64,000 bases of DNA from Xenophilus sp. Marseille-Q4582. Its GTDB lineage: Bacteria > Pseudomonadota > Gammaproteobacteria > Burkholderiales > Burkholderiaceae_C. Each line of letters starts with the position of its first letter. The first letter of the stretch is position 1. The DNA is taken from NCBI RefSeq assembly GCF_916700565.1, contig NZ_CAKAKO010000001.1, positions 868,001 to 932,000 on the forward strand, written 5' to 3'. A model generated the notes under the pieces. It saw only the letters and a list, made by a program, of their open reading frames with translations, had not been told where the DNA came from and did not search any database. The position numbers were made by a program, and so were the translations under genes. Of the stretch, positions 27,441-38,686 are shown in pieces.

Positions 27441-29033
27441 TCAGGGGATCACCTTGAGCTGCTGCGCATTGGGCGGTAGCTGGTAGCTCCAGGTCTCGGT
27501 CAGCGGCCGGCCGTCGGGCTGGCGCAGCGCGGCGCGCAGCTCCACGGGCTGCGCCGGGTCCTTGACCCTGGCGCGGATCAGCAGCCGCCAGCCGCGGATG
27601 ACGGGGTTGGGCTGCAGCTGCGTTTCGAGCAGCTCGCCGTTAGCGCTGATGCTGACGTCGGGCTGCAGCACCGTGCCGGCCGGCAGGTTGGCCAGCACCG
27701 GGCCTTCGAAATCGATGTTCCAGGCCATGCTGCCGTCGAGCTGGCGGACCAGGTTGCGCTGCAGCCGCTCGCCCGAGGTGTGGAAGGTCTGGCGCACCCA
27801 GCCGTTGTTGGCCGCATGCAGCGCGGGCTCGTTCATGGTCCAGTGCATGCGGTAGGCGAACTGCAGCATCTGGCCCTTGCGCGCCGGCTCGGCCGGCACC
27901 CAGTAGGCCACGATGTTGTCGTTGGTCTCGTCGATGGTGGGAATCTCCACCAGCTCGACGGAGCCCGCACCCCAGTGGTTGTGCGGCTCGATCCAGGCGC
28001 TGGGGCGCAGGTCGTAGCGGTCCTTGAGGTCTTCGTAGCGCGAGAACTCGCGCCCGCGCTGCAGCAGGCCGAAGCCGCGCGGGTTCTCCATCTGGAAGCT
28101 GCTGGCCTGCACCTGATGCGGGTTGTTCAGCGGGCGCCAGATCCATTCACCGGCACCGGTCAGCATGGCCAGGCCGTTGGAGTCGTGGATGGCCGGGCGG
28201 AAGTTGCGCCGGTCGCTGAGCTGGTTGGGCCCGTAGAGGAACATGCTCGTGAGCGGCGCGATGCCGATGCGCGCGATGTCGGCGCGCAGGAAGAGGTTGG
28301 ACTGCACGTCCACCACGGTGTCGCTGCCGGGGCGCAGGATGAACTGGTAGGCGCCGGTGGCGCGCGGCGAGTCGAGCAGCGCGTAGATCACGAGCTCCTG
28401 GTCCTGCGCGGCCGGGCGGCGCACCCAGAACTCGCGGAAGTTCGGGAATTCCTCGCCGCCGGGCGGCACGGTGTCGATGGCCAGGCCGCGCGCCGACAGG
28501 CCGTACCACTGGCCCTGGCCGATGACGCGGAAGTAGCTCGCGCCCAGGAGGCTCATCACCTCGTCCCACTTGCCGGGCTGGTTGATGGGCGAGAGCACGC
28601 GAAAGCCGGCGTAGCCCAGCTGCGAGGTGGTCTCACGGTTGAAGCGCAGGTCGCCGAAGTCGAAGCGCTCGGGCTCGTAGCGCAGCTCCTGCACCTGGTC
28701 GCCCACGATCTCGTGGATGCGCACCGGGGCGTTGAACTGCATGCCCTGGTGGTAGAAGCTCAGGCGAAAGGGCGCCTGCAGGTCCGACCACAGGAAGCGG
28801 TCCGCGCGCGGCTGGATCTTCATGTAGTCGGCGAACTGCAGGCTGCTGAACTCGGGCGGCAGGTTGCTCTGCGGCGCGGCATAAGGCTGGTCGGCCAGGG
28901 CGCGGGCCTTGGCCGACACCTCGTCGAGCGAGAAGGCCCAGGCCTGCGCGGCCAGCAGCGTGCAGGCGGCCGCGGCGGCAATCTGGGGAAGCAGGCGCTG
29001 CGCGGCGCTGCGGCGGAAAGCGGACAGGGTCAT
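27441..29033 (-). CDS. opgG: Periplasmic glucan biosynthesis protein G
   Basis: Takes part in making osmoregulated periplasmic beta-glucans. The 530-residue protein has a long signal peptide (RRSAAQRLLPQIAAAAACTL ... AQAWA) and the MdoG/OpgG fold. Conserved stretches include FRLSFYHQGMQFNAPVRIHEI, GASYFRVIGQGQWYGLSARGLAIDT, GEEFPNFREFWVRRP, SMFLYGPNQ and RPAIHDSNGLAM. FSRYEDLKDRYDLRPSAWIEP is also typical. The usual partner opgH is not adjacent: a convergent MFS gene follows. The start at 29033 gives the signal peptide; the frame is open to 29216 without a better start. It is divergent from bglX with 224 bp between. Confidence 0.94.
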   Translation of the reverse strand: MTLSAFRRSAAQRLLPQIAAAAACTLLAAQAWAFSLDEVSAKARALADQPYAAPQSNLPPEFSSLQFADYMKIQPRADRFLWSDLQAPFRLSFYHQGMQFNAPVRIHEIVGDQVQELRYEPERFDFGDLRFNRETTSQLGYAGFRVLSPINQPGKWDEVMSLLGASYFRVIGQGQWYGLSARGLAIDTVPPGGEEFPNFREFWVRRPAAQDQELVIYALLDSPRATGAYQFILRPGSDTVVDVQSNLFLRADIARIGIAPLTSMFLYGPNQLSDRRNFRPAIHDSNGLAMLTGAGEWIWRPLNNPHQVQASSFQMENPRGFGLLQRGREFSRYEDLKDRYDLRPSAWIEPHNHWGAGSVELVEIPTIDETNDNIVAYWVPAEPARKGQMLQFAYRMHWTMNEPALHAANNGWVRQTFHTSGERLQRNLVRQLDGSMAWNIDFEGPVLANLPAGTVLQPDVSISANGELLETQLQPNPVIRGWRLLIRARVKDPAQPVELRAALRQPDGRPLTETWSYQLPPNAQQLKVIP

Positions 29034-29257
29034 CTTGGAAGGGGGAAGCGCCCTGCGCCGCCGCACCGCGTCCTCGCCGGCGAGGGCTCGCGTGGGCGTC
29101 GCAAACCGGGCAATGGAGCCGGAGCTTAGCAGCGGCCGGCCCGCGCCCCGGGTCGGACAAGGCCGGCGGCGCGCGCCGCGGCAGCGGCCTGGTCCCACAG
29201 AGGCCGCCCGGGGCATGGCCTAACATCGCGCGCACTTTTGTCTGCGCTTCCGATCCG

Positions 29258-31579
29258 ATGACCTGCTCCTTTGTGCCGAAGACGCTCGCGCTGGCGGGCC
29301 TGGCCGTGGCCTGCGCCGCGGCCCTGGCCCAGCCCAAGCCCGCCCTGCTGAACGACAAGAAGGCCTTCGTGGCCGACCTGCTGCGGCAGATGACGGTGGA
29401 GGAGAAGGTCGGCCAGCTGCGGCTGATCAGCATCGGCCCCGAAATGCCCGCCGCCCAGCTGGCCGAGGAAGTGGCCGCGGGCCGCGTGGGCGGCACCTTC
29501 AATTCGGTCAACCGCAAGGAACAGCGCCCGCTGCAGCAGGCGGCCGTGCAACGCAGCCGCCTGAAGATCCCCATGCTCTTCGCCTACGACGTGCTGCATG
29601 GGCACCGCACCTCCTTCCCCATCGGCCTGGGCCTGGCCTCGAGCTGGGACATGGACGCGGTGCGCCGCACGGCCCGCTATTCGGCGCTGGAAGCCAGTGC
29701 CGACGGCATCGACGTGACCTTCGCGCCCACGGTGGACATCTCGCGCGACCCGCGCTGGGGCCGCACGTCGGAGGGCTTCGGCGAGGACCCGCACCTGGTT
29801 TCCCAGGTGGCGCGCGCGATGGTGCAGGGCTTCCAGAACGGCTCGTCCGCCAAGCCCGACAGCATCATGGCCTCGGTCAAGCATTTCGCGCTGTACGGCG
29901 CGGTGGAAGGCGGGCGCGACTACAACATCGTCGACATGAGCCCCATGCGCATGTACAACGACTACCTGCCGCCCTACAAGGCGGCCATCGACGCGGGCTC
30001 GGGCGGCGTGATGATCGCGCTCAACACCGTCAACGGCCAGCCCGCCACGTCCAACACCTGGCTGCTGCAGGACCTGCTGCGCAAGGACTGGGGCTTCAAG
30101 GGCGTGACCTTCTCCGACCACGGCGCCATCACCGAACTGCTGCGCCATGGCGTGGCCCAGGACGATGCCGAGGCGGCCGAGCTGGCGATCAAGGCCGGCG
30201 TGGACATGAGCATGGCCGACCAGGTCTACCTCAAGGAGCTGCCGGGGCTGGTGAAGTCGGGCCGCGTGAAGATGGCCGTGCTGGACAACGCCGTGCGCGA
30301 GGTGCTGGGCGCCAAGTACGACATGGGCCTGTTCCACGACGCCTTCCGCCGCATCGGCAAGGCCGAGGACGACCCGGCCGACCCCAAGGCCGACAGCCGC
30401 CTGCATCGCGAGCCCGCGCGCGACGTGGCGCGCCGCTCGCTGGTGCTGCTGGAAAACCGCAACGACACGCTGCCGCTGAAGAAGTCGGCCACCGTGGCGC
30501 TCGTCGGCCCGCTGGCCGATGCGCCCGTCGACATGATCGGCGTCTGGTCGGCGCAGGCCCTGCCGGCGCAAGCCGTGACCTTGCGTGCCGGCATGGCGAA
30601 GGCGCTGCAAGGGCAGGGCGGCAGGCTGCTCTACGCGCGCGGCGCCAACGTGACCGAAGACAAGGCCATCGTCGAATACCTGAACTTCCTGAACTGGGAC
30701 GCGCCCGAGGTGGTGCAGGACAAGCGCACGCCGCAGCAGATGATCGACGAGGCGGTGGCCACCGCGAAGCAGGCCGACGTGATCGTGGCCGCCGTGGGCG
30801 AGGCGCGCGGCATGTCGCATGAATCGTCGAGCCGCACGCGGCTGGACCTGCCCGAAAGCCAGCAGGAACTGCTCAAGGCGCTCAAGGCCGTCTCGGTGGC
30901 CACGGGCAAGCCGCTGGTGCTGGTGCTGATGAACGGCCGGCCGCTGGCGCTCAATTGGGAGAAGGCGAACGCCGACGCGATGCTGGAAACCTGGTTCGCC
31001 GGCACCGAAGGCGGCCATGCCATCGCCGACGTGCTCTTCGGCGACTACAACCCCTCGGGCAAGCTGCCGATCTCCTTCCCGCGCTCGGTGGGCCAGGTGC
31101 CCACCTACTACAACCACCCGCGCCTGGGCCGGCCCTTCACGCCGGGCAAGCCGGGCAACTACACCTCGCAGTACTTCGACGAGCCGCAGGGCGCGCTGTA
31201 CCCCTTCGGCTACGGCCTGAGCTACACCCGCTTCGAGCTCTCGCAGGTGCAACTGTCCAGCGCCACGATGGCGCGTGGCGGCCGAGTGGAGGCGAGCGTC
31301 ACGGTGCGCAACGCCGGCGCGCGCGCCGGCGAGGCGGTGGTGCAGCTCTACATCCAGGACGTGGCCGCGTCGGTGGTGCGGCCCGTGAAGGAACTGAAGG
31401 ACTTCCGCAAGCTGATGCTGCAGCCCGGCGAGCAGCAGGTGGTGCGCTTCCAGATCGATGAATCGCAGCTCAAGTTCTACAACGCACAGCTCCAGCACGT
31501 GGCTGAGCCGGGTGAATTCAGGGTGCAGATCGGCCTGGATTCGCAGGCGGTGAAGGAGCAGGGCTTCGTGCTGCGCTGA
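29258..31579 (+). CDS. bglX: Periplasmic beta-glucosidase (GH3)
   Basis: Hydrolyses beta-glucosides in the periplasm. The 773-residue protein has a signal peptide ending in ALA-QP and the BglX architecture: GH3 N-terminal barrel with the nucleophile Asp in GVTFSDHGAI (about residue 286) and KHFALYGAVEGGRDYN, a GH3 C-terminal sandwich (DTLPLKKSATVALVGPLADA, VIVAAVGEARGMSHESSSRT), and a fibronectin-III-like end (RGGRVEASVTVRNAGARAGE). It is divergent from opgG, so a role in trimming periplasmic glucans is possible but unproven. The length matches E. coli BglX (765). Confidence 0.95.
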   Translation: MTCSFVPKTLALAGLAVACAAALAQPKPALLNDKKAFVADLLRQMTVEEKVGQLRLISIGPEMPAAQLAEEVAAGRVGGTFNSVNRKEQRPLQQAAVQRSRLKIPMLFAYDVLHGHRTSFPIGLGLASSWDMDAVRRTARYSALEASADGIDVTFAPTVDISRDPRWGRTSEGFGEDPHLVSQVARAMVQGFQNGSSAKPDSIMASVKHFALYGAVEGGRDYNIVDMSPMRMYNDYLPPYKAAIDAGSGGVMIALNTVNGQPATSNTWLLQDLLRKDWGFKGVTFSDHGAITELLRHGVAQDDAEAAELAIKAGVDMSMADQVYLKELPGLVKSGRVKMAVLDNAVREVLGAKYDMGLFHDAFRRIGKAEDDPADPKADSRLHREPARDVARRSLVLLENRNDTLPLKKSATVALVGPLADAPVDMIGVWSAQALPAQAVTLRAGMAKALQGQGGRLLYARGANVTEDKAIVEYLNFLNWDAPEVVQDKRTPQQMIDEAVATAKQADVIVAAVGEARGMSHESSSRTRLDLPESQQELLKALKAVSVATGKPLVLVLMNGRPLALNWEKANADAMLETWFAGTEGGHAIADVLFGDYNPSGKLPISFPRSVGQVPTYYNHPRLGRPFTPGKPGNYTSQYFDEPQGALYPFGYGLSYTRFELSQVQLSSATMARGGRVEASVTVRNAGARAGEAVVQLYIQDVAASVVRPVKELKDFRKLMLQPGEQQVVRFQIDESQLKFYNAQLQHVAEPGEFRVQIGLDSQAVKEQGFVLR

Positions 31580-31684
31580 GCCTCGCGGCGCCAGCGCCTC
31601 GCTGCTGCACGCGCCGGGGTTCGAGGCCGCTGCGCGAACGGCCTCATCCGGCCCGGTCGGCGCGCAGGCGGCCGGCCCCGGCGC

Positions 31685-32005
31685 TCAGCCCCCCAGCAGC
31701 GCCCGCAGCCGCCGCACCTCGCGCTGCAGATCGATGATCAGCGCGGCGGCCTCGACGCCGACGTCGAAGTCGCGCTGCAGGCGCCGGGCCTGCAGCGCGC
31801 AGCGCAGCGCCTCGCCGTGGAAGACCCATTGCGCCTGCGGCGCATCGGGCCGGGTGGGGGCGATCAGCCCGGCGTCCACCAGGGCCAGCACCCATTCCTC
31901 GCGGTCGCCCGCGGCGCGTGCGAGTTCGGCGATGCGCAGCGGATGGTCGTCGTCCACGGGCACGCCATGCGTGATCGTCACGGTGGTCTGTCGCAGCGAG
32001 GTCAT
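31685..32005 (-). CDS. cbpM: CbpA modulator protein CbpM
   Basis: A 106-residue MerR-like helical protein that binds the J-domain of CbpA and inhibits its co-chaperone and DNA-binding activity. [26 protein letters not shown] and the C-terminal [25 protein letters not shown] are the family features. Its start overlaps the cbpA stop by 4 bases (ATGA, 32002-32005), giving the usual coupled cbpA-cbpM order. Confidence 0.9.
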   Translation of the reverse strand: MTSLRQTTVTITHGVPVDDDHPLRIAELARAAGDREEWVLALVDAGLIAPTRPDAPQAQWVFHGEALRCALQARRLQRDFDVGVEAAALIIDLQREVRRLRALLGG

Positions 32006-32991
32006 GCAAAGGCTCCCAGAGAACGGCGCGGATCGAAGGCCGTGCTGGCCCGGGCCAGCGCCTCATAGGCCGCGCGGGCGGCGTCGGAGTCGGCCGGCGG
32101 CAGCGCGAGCTCCAGTTCCAGGTAGAGGTGGCCCGGCACCTTGCCGGGAAAGCCGCGGTCCTTCAGGCGCAGCTTGCGTCCGGGGCGCGAGTGGGGCGGC
32201 ACCGTGACTTCCACTTCGTCACCGTTGGGCAGGGGCACGCGCACCTGCGCGCCCAGCGCGGCTTCGCTGGGCGTGACCGGCAGCTTCATCGTCAGGTCGT
32301 GGCCCTCGACGCGGTAGCGGGCGTCGGGCGCCAGCTTCACTTCGAGGAAGAGGTCGCCTGCCGGTTCGCCGCCGTGGCCCGGCAGGCCCTGGCCGGCCAG
32401 CCGGATCAGCTGCCCCGGCCGCACGCCGGGCGGAATGCGCACCTGCAGCGTGCGCTGCACCACCTCCGGCTGGCCGTGCGCGTCGAGCTCCAGGGCCTGC
32501 AGCTGCAGCAGGCGCTCGCCGCCGCGCAGCGCGGTGGCGATGTCCACCTCGATGGTGGCGTGCTGGTCGTCGCCGCGCATGCGGGCCTGCCGCTGCTGGG
32601 CCTGGCGCCGCTGCGCCGCGCCGAACAGGGACGAGAAGAACTCGCTGAAGTCGGCATCGTCGGCCGGGCCGCCCGTGCCGCCGTGGCGCGCGCGGCTGAA
32701 GTCGAAGCCCTGGTCCCAGCCGGGCGGCGGCGTGAAGCCGTGCCCCGCGCCGTCGCCCGCCGGCGTGCCGCGGGCCACGCGCTCGGCCAGGGCATCGTAG
32801 GCGGCGCGTTTCTCACTGTCCTGCAGCACTTCGTAGGCCTCGTTGACCTCTTTCATGCGCCGCTCGGCGTCGGCCTCGTGGCTGACGTCGGGGTGGTATT
32901 TGCGGGCGAGCTTGCGGTAGGCCTTGCGGATCTCGTCGCTCGAGGCTTTCCGGTCCACGCCCAGGGCGGAGTAGTAGTCCTTGAAGTCCAT
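32002..32991 (-). CDS. cbpA: Curved-DNA-binding J-domain co-chaperone CbpA
   Basis: A DnaJ-type co-chaperone of DnaK that also binds curved DNA in stationary phase. The 329-residue protein has a J-domain at the N-terminus with HPD at 33-35 ([11 protein letters not shown]), a short Gly/Phe-type linker ([28 protein letters not shown]), and two beta-barrel C-terminal substrate-binding domains ([28 protein letters not shown]-type [17 protein letters not shown]). There is no zinc-finger region, which separates it from DnaJ. The length fits (E. coli 306). Expected to act with the coupled CbpM. Confidence 0.94.
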   Translation of the reverse strand: MDFKDYYSALGVDRKASSDEIRKAYRKLARKYHPDVSHEADAERRMKEVNEAYEVLQDSEKRAAYDALAERVARGTPAGDGAGHGFTPPPGWDQGFDFSRARHGGTGGPADDADFSEFFSSLFGAAQRRQAQQRQARMRGDDQHATIEVDIATALRGGERLLQLQALELDAHGQPEVVQRTLQVRIPPGVRPGQLIRLAGQGLPGHGGEPAGDLFLEVKLAPDARYRVEGHDLTMKLPVTPSEAALGAQVRVPLPNGDEVEVTVPPHSRPGRKLRLKDRGFPGKVPGHLYLELELALPPADSDAARAAYEALARASTAFDPRRSLGAFA

Positions 32992-33105
32992 GGCGCTCCC
33001 GTGAAGGAAGGATTTCCATCCATGGTGGGGGCCGGCGGGCCGCTCTGCAAGTCGGCCGGCGCCGCCAGGCTCGCGCGCAAGCCGCCCGGCGAGAGGGGCG
33101 CCGCC

Positions 33106-33879
33106 TCAGCGGCACAGCGGCCAGCCGCCGACTTCCAGGTGGAAATGGTCGCGGTGCGCGCGGTTGTAGCCGGGCCCGAGCGTGCCGTCGAAGCGCCGGC
33201 AGGCACCCGCATGCGCGCCGTGCAGGAAGCGCGCGACGGGGTCGCGCTGCAGGGCCTGCGCGTCGTCCCAGGGCTGCGGGGCCTCGCGCAGTACCTGGAT
33301 GCGGCGGCCGTCGGCCAGCAGGAAGCCGCCCACGTCCAGCGCGTCGGCGGTGGCATGGCGGCTGCGACGGCCGGTGGCGCGGCCGTCGCCGGTGCTGATG
33401 TCGCGGCAGACATGGCTGCCCAGGTGCTCCACGCGCGTGACGCGCTGGCCCAGCGCGGCCTGCGCGGCGGCCTGCAGGTCGTGGCGCTCCCAGAGCGCGA
33501 AGGAGAGGGCGGCGCGGCAGCTGAGCACGGTCGGCCGGCTCAGCTGCACCGACTGGCCGGCTTCCAGCCGCACGGCGTTGTCCAGGCCGCAGCCCTGCGC
33601 CAGGGGGCGGTCGGGCACGCGCGAAAAGCGCAGCCCCGCCTCGCGCAGCGTGGCCAGGCATTGCGCCGGGTCGGCGCGCGCGCGGCGCATCTTGAAGGGC
33701 GTGAGCCAGTTCGGCGGCTCGGCCACGTCGAGGGCGGCCAGCGGGTCGATTCGCGGCGGCACCTGCAGCCAGCCGCTCAGGTAGCCGCCCACCGCCAGGC
33801 CGGCCAGCAGGCTGGCCAGCGCCACCGCCCCGAGCCGGCCCGGCCGACGCGGCGCCGTGCGGCCCTCAGCCCTGGGCAT
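33106..33879 (-). CDS. Extensin-like C-terminal domain protein (possible peptidoglycan peptidase)
   Basis: A 257-residue protein with one N-terminal membrane segment ([22 protein letters not shown]) and a periplasmic extensin-like domain. [17 protein letters not shown] opens the domain. [19 protein letters not shown] and [14 protein letters not shown] give the His, Asp and HxH metal-binding pattern shared with D-Ala-D-Ala carboxypeptidases of the M15 type. Four cysteines (CGLDNA, SCRAAL, VCRDI, CRRFDG) may form disulfides. It starts inside the 41-codon FosX-like remnant frame (14-base overlap). Peptidoglycan cleavage is suggested by the fold only. Confidence 0.82.
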   Translation of the reverse strand: MPRAEGRTAPRRPGRLGAVALASLLAGLAVGGYLSGWLQVPPRIDPLAALDVAEPPNWLTPFKMRRARADPAQCLATLREAGLRFSRVPDRPLAQGCGLDNAVRLEAGQSVQLSRPTVLSCRAALSFALWERHDLQAAAQAALGQRVTRVEHLGSHVCRDISTGDGRATGRRSRHATADALDVGGFLLADGRRIQVLREAPQPWDDAQALQRDPVARFLHGAHAGACRRFDGTLGPGYNRAHRDHFHLEVGGWPLCR

Positions 33880-33991
33880 GGCGCCGCAGGCGCTCCTGCA
33901 GCGTGCCGGTGTGCAGCTCGCACAGCAGCCGCGCGGTGCGTGCCAGGTCGCTGCCGATGAAGGTGATGTGGCGGATGCCTTCGTTCTGCAT
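33866..33991 (-). pseudogene. 41-codon remnant of a FosX-like glyoxalase-fold (VOC) gene
   Basis: The short frame reads [23 protein letters not shown] then directly [18 protein letters not shown]. From memory of FosX-type VOC proteins, GxxHITFIVxDLxRT is the N-terminus with the first metal His, and FELHTGTLxERLxRY is the C-terminus with the metal Glu; about 90 residues normally lie between them. The middle is missing and the frame is kept, as after an in-frame deletion at a GAG or GAGCTG microhomology. It cannot form a complete VOC fold or be a working fosfomycin-resistance enzyme. It could still be translated and lead into the overlapping extensin-type gene, but no ribosome binding site is visible. 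Confidence 0.6.
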
Positions 33992-34075
33992 GGGATGGAA
34001 CGGATTCGCGTGGAGGGGCGTGGAGTGTGGCGCCCGACCGCCGGCCGCGCTGCCGGCCGGAAGCAGGCTTGCATG

Positions 34076-34546
34076 TCAGCGGTCCACGGGCAGCAGCAGG
34101 CTTTCCTTGACCTCCTCCATCACCACGTAGCTGTGCGATTCGGCGGGCACGGGCAGCTTCTTGAGGATGTCGCCCAGCAGGTGGCGGTACTCGCCCATGC
34201 CGCGCAGCCGGGCTTTGACCAGGTAGTCGAAGCCGCCCGAGACCAGGTGGCATTCCAGCACCTCGGGCATGTGCAGCAACTCCTTCTTCACCTTGTCGAA
34301 GACCTCGCCGGACTTGGACGAGAGCTTGATTTCCACGAACACCAGCAGCGTCTTGCCCAGGGCTTCGGGCGACACGCGGGCGTGGTAGCCGGTGATGACG
34401 CCGTTTTTCTCCAGCCGCTTCACGCGTTCCGAACAGGGCGAAGTGGACAGGCCCACGCGCTGGGCCAGCTCGGTGACCGGCAGCCGGCCTTCGCGCTGGA
34501 GGATGTCGAGGATCTTGCGGTCGATGCGGTCGAGCGAAGCAGTCAT
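34076..34546 (-). CDS. Lrp/AsnC-family transcriptional regulator
   Basis: A 156-residue regulator with the N-terminal winged helix ([52 protein letters not shown]) and a C-terminal RAM ligand-binding domain ([24 protein letters not shown]). It is close to leucine-responsive regulators such as Lrp, PutR and DadR. It is divergent from dadA across 150 bp, so control of D-amino-acid or alanine catabolism is likely. The start at 34546 (MTASLDRID) is chosen; the frame is open to 34573. Confidence 0.93.
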   Translation of the reverse strand: MTASLDRIDRKILDILQREGRLPVTELAQRVGLSTSPCSERVKRLEKNGVITGYHARVSPEALGKTLLVFVEIKLSSKSGEVFDKVKKELLHMPEVLECHLVSGGFDYLVKARLRGMGEYRHLLGDILKKLPVPAESHSYVVMEEVKESLLLPVDR

Positions 34547-34696
34547 TTCAGCGGTCCGGCCAGGCACGGGCAAGGGTGGCGGCAGCTGATTTTGCGGCAG
34601 AACGGGCGAAGAACCGTCAAAGATGCCGGCCAGATAGGCCTAGATTCCGGCAATCGACCTTCTCGGGCCCTCATTCTTCAGGCAACGGAGCTTCCC

Positions 34697-36004
34697 ATGC
34701 ATGTGATCGTTCTCGGCGGTGGTGTCATCGGCACCACCACGGCCTACTACCTGGCCCGGGCCGGCGCGCGCGTGACGGTGCTGGAGCGCCAGGACGGCGT
34801 GGCGCAGGAAACCAGCTTCGCCAACGCGGGCCAGGTTTCGCCCGGCTATTCCACGCCCTGGGCCGCGCCGGGCATCCCGCTCAAGGCCCTGAAGTGGATG
34901 TTCCAGAAGCATGCGCCGCTGGCCATCCGCCCCGACGGTTCGCTGTTCCAGCTGCGCTGGATGGCGCAGATGCTGCGCAACTGCTCGCCCGAGCGCTACG
35001 CCGTCAACAAGGAACGCATGATGCGCGTGGCCGAGTACAGCCGCGACTGCCTGCGCGCGCTGCGCGCCGAAGCCGGCCTGCAGTACGAGCAGCGCACCGG
35101 CGGCACGCTGCAGGTCTTTCGCAGCGCGCAGCAGCTGGACGCGGTGCAGCGCGACATCGCGGTGCTGCAGGAATGCGGTGTGCCCTACGAGCTGCTGGAC
35201 CGCGCGGGCCTGGCCCGCGTCGAACCCGCGCTGGCCCGCACCGGCGGCGCGCTGGTCGGTGGGCTGCGCCTGCCCGGCGACGAGACGGGCGACTGCCACC
35301 TGTTCACCAACCAATTGGCCCAGGCGGCGCGCGCGCTCGGCGTGGCGTTCCGCTTCGGCGCGCAGGTCGAGCAGGTGCAGGCCGAAGGCGGCCGCATCAG
35401 CGGCGTGCGCGTGCGCCAGAACGGCACCGAGGAGCTGCTCACGGCCGACCGCTACGTGATGGCCTTCGGCAGCTACTCGCGCGCCATGGCGGCCGCGCTC
35501 GGGCTGGACCTGCCGGTCTATCCGGTCAAGGGCTATTCGCTCACGGTGCCGCTGCGGGACGCCAGCCTGGCGCCGCAGTCCACCGTGCTCGACGAGACCT
35601 ACAAGATCGCCGTCACGCGCTTCGACCAGCGCATCCGCGTGGGCGGCATGGCGGAGCTGGGCGGCTTCGACCTGCGTCTGAACCCCGTGCGCCGCGCCAC
35701 GCTCGAGAAGGTGGTGGGCGAGCTGTTCCCGGGCGGCGACCTGCCCGCCGCGAGCTTCTGGACCGGCCTGCGCCCCATGACACCCGATGGCACGCCCATC
35801 GTGGGCGCCACGCCGCTGGCCAACCTGTTCCTCAACACCGGCCACGGCACGCTGGGCTGGACCATGGCCTGCGGCAGCGGCAAGCTGGTGGCCGACCTGG
35901 TGACGGGCCAGCGGCCCGAGATCCGCACCGACGGGCTGGACATGGGGCGCTACGGCGGCTCGACCCGGACTGCGCCGCAGTGGCGGCCGGTGCATGCCGC
36001 TTGA
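34697..36004 (+). CDS. dadA: D-amino acid dehydrogenase small subunit
   Basis: A FAD-dependent inner-membrane-associated enzyme that oxidises D-alanine and other D-amino acids to 2-oxo acids, feeding electrons to quinones. The 435-residue protein opens with the dinucleotide-binding motif [20 protein letters not shown] and [20 protein letters not shown], characteristic of Dad[27 protein letters not shown] and [21 protein letters not shown] are also diagnostic. ACGGAG lies 6 bases before the ATG at 34697. The divergent Lrp-type gene is the likely regulator. The alanine racemase that often follows dadA is absent. Confidence 0.96.
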   Translation: MHVIVLGGGVIGTTTAYYLARAGARVTVLERQDGVAQETSFANAGQVSPGYSTPWAAPGIPLKALKWMFQKHAPLAIRPDGSLFQLRWMAQMLRNCSPERYAVNKERMMRVAEYSRDCLRALRAEAGLQYEQRTGGTLQVFRSAQQLDAVQRDIAVLQECGVPYELLDRAGLARVEPALARTGGALVGGLRLPGDETGDCHLFTNQLAQAARALGVAFRFGAQVEQVQAEGGRISGVRVRQNGTEELLTADRYVMAFGSYSRAMAAALGLDLPVYPVKGYSLTVPLRDASLAPQSTVLDETYKIAVTRFDQRIRVGGMAELGGFDLRLNPVRRATLEKVVGELFPGGDLPAASFWTGLRPMTPDGTPIVGATPLANLFLNTGHGTLGWTMACGSGKLVADLVTGQRPEIRTDGLDMGRYGGSTRTAPQWRPVHAA

Positions 36005-36054
36005 TGCCCCCGGCGGCCGGAGTTCGGTGCCGGTCCCGCTGCCCGGCTGACACG

Positions 36055-36085
36055 AAAAAAAACCGGCGCCTGGGGCGCCGGCTTT
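36055..36085. terminator. Bidirectional terminator between dadA and the acyl-CoA dehydrogenase
   Basis: Perfect stem CCGGCGCC-TGG-GGCGCCGG (36063-36081). Eight A residues before it (36055-36062) give a T-run for minus-strand transcripts; CTTTC follows on the plus strand. It separates two convergent genes. Confidence 0.8.
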
Positions 36086-36133
36086 CTCACAGCCACGGAC
36101 CGGGCCGCTGCAGCGGCTTGCCCCTGGAGCGGA

Positions 36134-37405
<1,272 letters not shown>

Positions 37406-37438
37406 GGGGTTTCCTTGGGAAGAATCAGGGGATGAGGC

Positions 37439-38545
37439 TCATGCCTTTTGGGCAAAGGCCCAGGCCATCTCGGCCATCGGGCGGGCGCCGCGGGCCGAAG
37501 CCACGGCTTGCTCGCTCGAAGCGGTACCGGCCTCGACCCGTTTGGCAATGCCTTGCAGGATCGCGGCCATGCGGAACAGGTTGTAGGCCTGATAGAAGTT
37601 CCAGTCGGGCGCAAGCGCCTCGGGCGTGGAAATGCGGGTGCGCGCGCAGTAGCGGCGGATGTATTCGGCTTCGCTCGGAATGCCCAGCGCGGCCAGGTCC
37701 ACGCCGCCGATGCCGCGGCCGGTGGTGGGCGGCATGTGCCAGGACATGCAGTGGTAGCTGAAGTCGGCCAGCGGATGGCCCAGCGTGGACAGTTCCCAGT
37801 CGAGCACGGCGATCACGCGCGGCTCGGTGGGATGGAACATCATGTTGTCCAGGCGGTAGTCGCCGTGGACGATGGAGACCTTGCTTTCGTCCTTCGCGCT
37901 GGCCGGCATGTGCGCGGGCAGCCAGTCGATCAGGCGCTCCATGGCCTCGATGGGCTGCGACAGTTCGCCCGCGCCGTCGGCCGAGGCCTTGTACTGCTTG
38001 CTCCAGCGGCCGATCTGGCGCTCGAAATAGTTGCCCGGCTTGCCATAGTCGGCCAGGCCCTGGGCCGCGAAGTCGACGGTGTGCAGCGCGGCGATCACGC
38101 GGTTCATCTCGTCGTAGTAGGCGTCGCGCTCGGCATTGCTGAAGCCGGGCAGCGACTGGTCCCACAGCACGCGGCCTTCCATGCACTCCATGACGTAGAA
38201 GGCGCGGCCGATGACGGATTCGTCCTCGCACAGGCAGTACATGGTGGGCACCGGCACCTCGGTGCCGGCCAGGCCCTTCATGACCTTGTACTCGCGCTCC
38301 ACCGCATGGGCCGACGGCAGCAGCTTGGCCACCGGGCCCGGCTTGGCGCGCATCACGTAGCTGCGCGTGGGCGTGATCAGCTTGTAGGTGGGGTTGGACT
38401 GGCCGCCCTTGAACATCTGCACCGTGAGCGGGCCCTGGAAGCCGTCCAGGTGCTGGTCCAGCCAGGCGGCCAGGGCCTCGGTGTCGAAGGCGTGCTGGGC
38501 GGATACGGGGCGGGTGCCTTCAAAGGCGCTGAAATCCTGGCTCAT
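37439..38545 (-). CDS. Aminoglycoside-phosphotransferase-fold kinase, ACAD10/11 N-domain/LvaA-like
   Basis: A 368-residue APH-fold kinase. The nucleotide-binding part shows FKGGQSNPTYKL and the Lys in YVMRAKPG; the catalytic loop is VHGDYRLDNMMFHP (His227-Asn234) and the metal-binding motif AVLDWELSTLGHPLADFSY (Asp249). GRAFYVMECMEGRVLWDQSLPG is typical of the group paired with acyl-CoA dehydrogenases rather than of antibiotic kinases. Expected to phosphorylate the hydroxyl of a hydroxyacyl-CoA, probably 4-hydroxy. Start at 38545 (MSQDFSAFEG); the frame is open to 38593. Drug resistance is unlikely. Confidence 0.88.
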   Translation of the reverse strand: MSQDFSAFEGTRPVSAQHAFDTEALAAWLDQHLDGFQGPLTVQMFKGGQSNPTYKLITPTRSYVMRAKPGPVAKLLPSAHAVEREYKVMKGLAGTEVPVPTMYCLCEDESVIGRAFYVMECMEGRVLWDQSLPGFSNAERDAYYDEMNRVIAALHTVDFAAQGLADYGKPGNYFERQIGRWSKQYKASADGAGELSQPIEAMERLIDWLPAHMPASAKDESKVSIVHGDYRLDNMMFHPTEPRVIAVLDWELSTLGHPLADFSYHCMSWHMPPTTGRGIGGVDLAALGIPSEAEYIRRYCARTRISTPEALAPDWNFYQAYNLFRMAAILQGIAKRVEAGTASSEQAVASARGARPMAEMAWAFAQKA

Positions 38546-38686
38546 GCGTGTCTCGGGCTGTGGGGCGCCGGGCGCGGGCATGCGGCAGCGCACCGCACAG
38601 GGCCCGGCGGGGTGAGAAGAAAGAGGTGAGGGAAAAGAGGCAGGCCGGTTCGCCGGCCCGGCCGCGGGCCGCGCGCGGGCTCAGCC

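Noticed and set aside
33866-33991. Functional fosfomycin-resistance gene
   Set aside because: Only the two ends of a FosX-like protein remain; the middle of the fold is missing.
37439-38545. Aminoglycoside resistance gene
   Set aside because: The kinase fold is shared, but motifs and the paired acyl-CoA dehydrogenase point to the ACAD10/11-LvaA metabolic branch.
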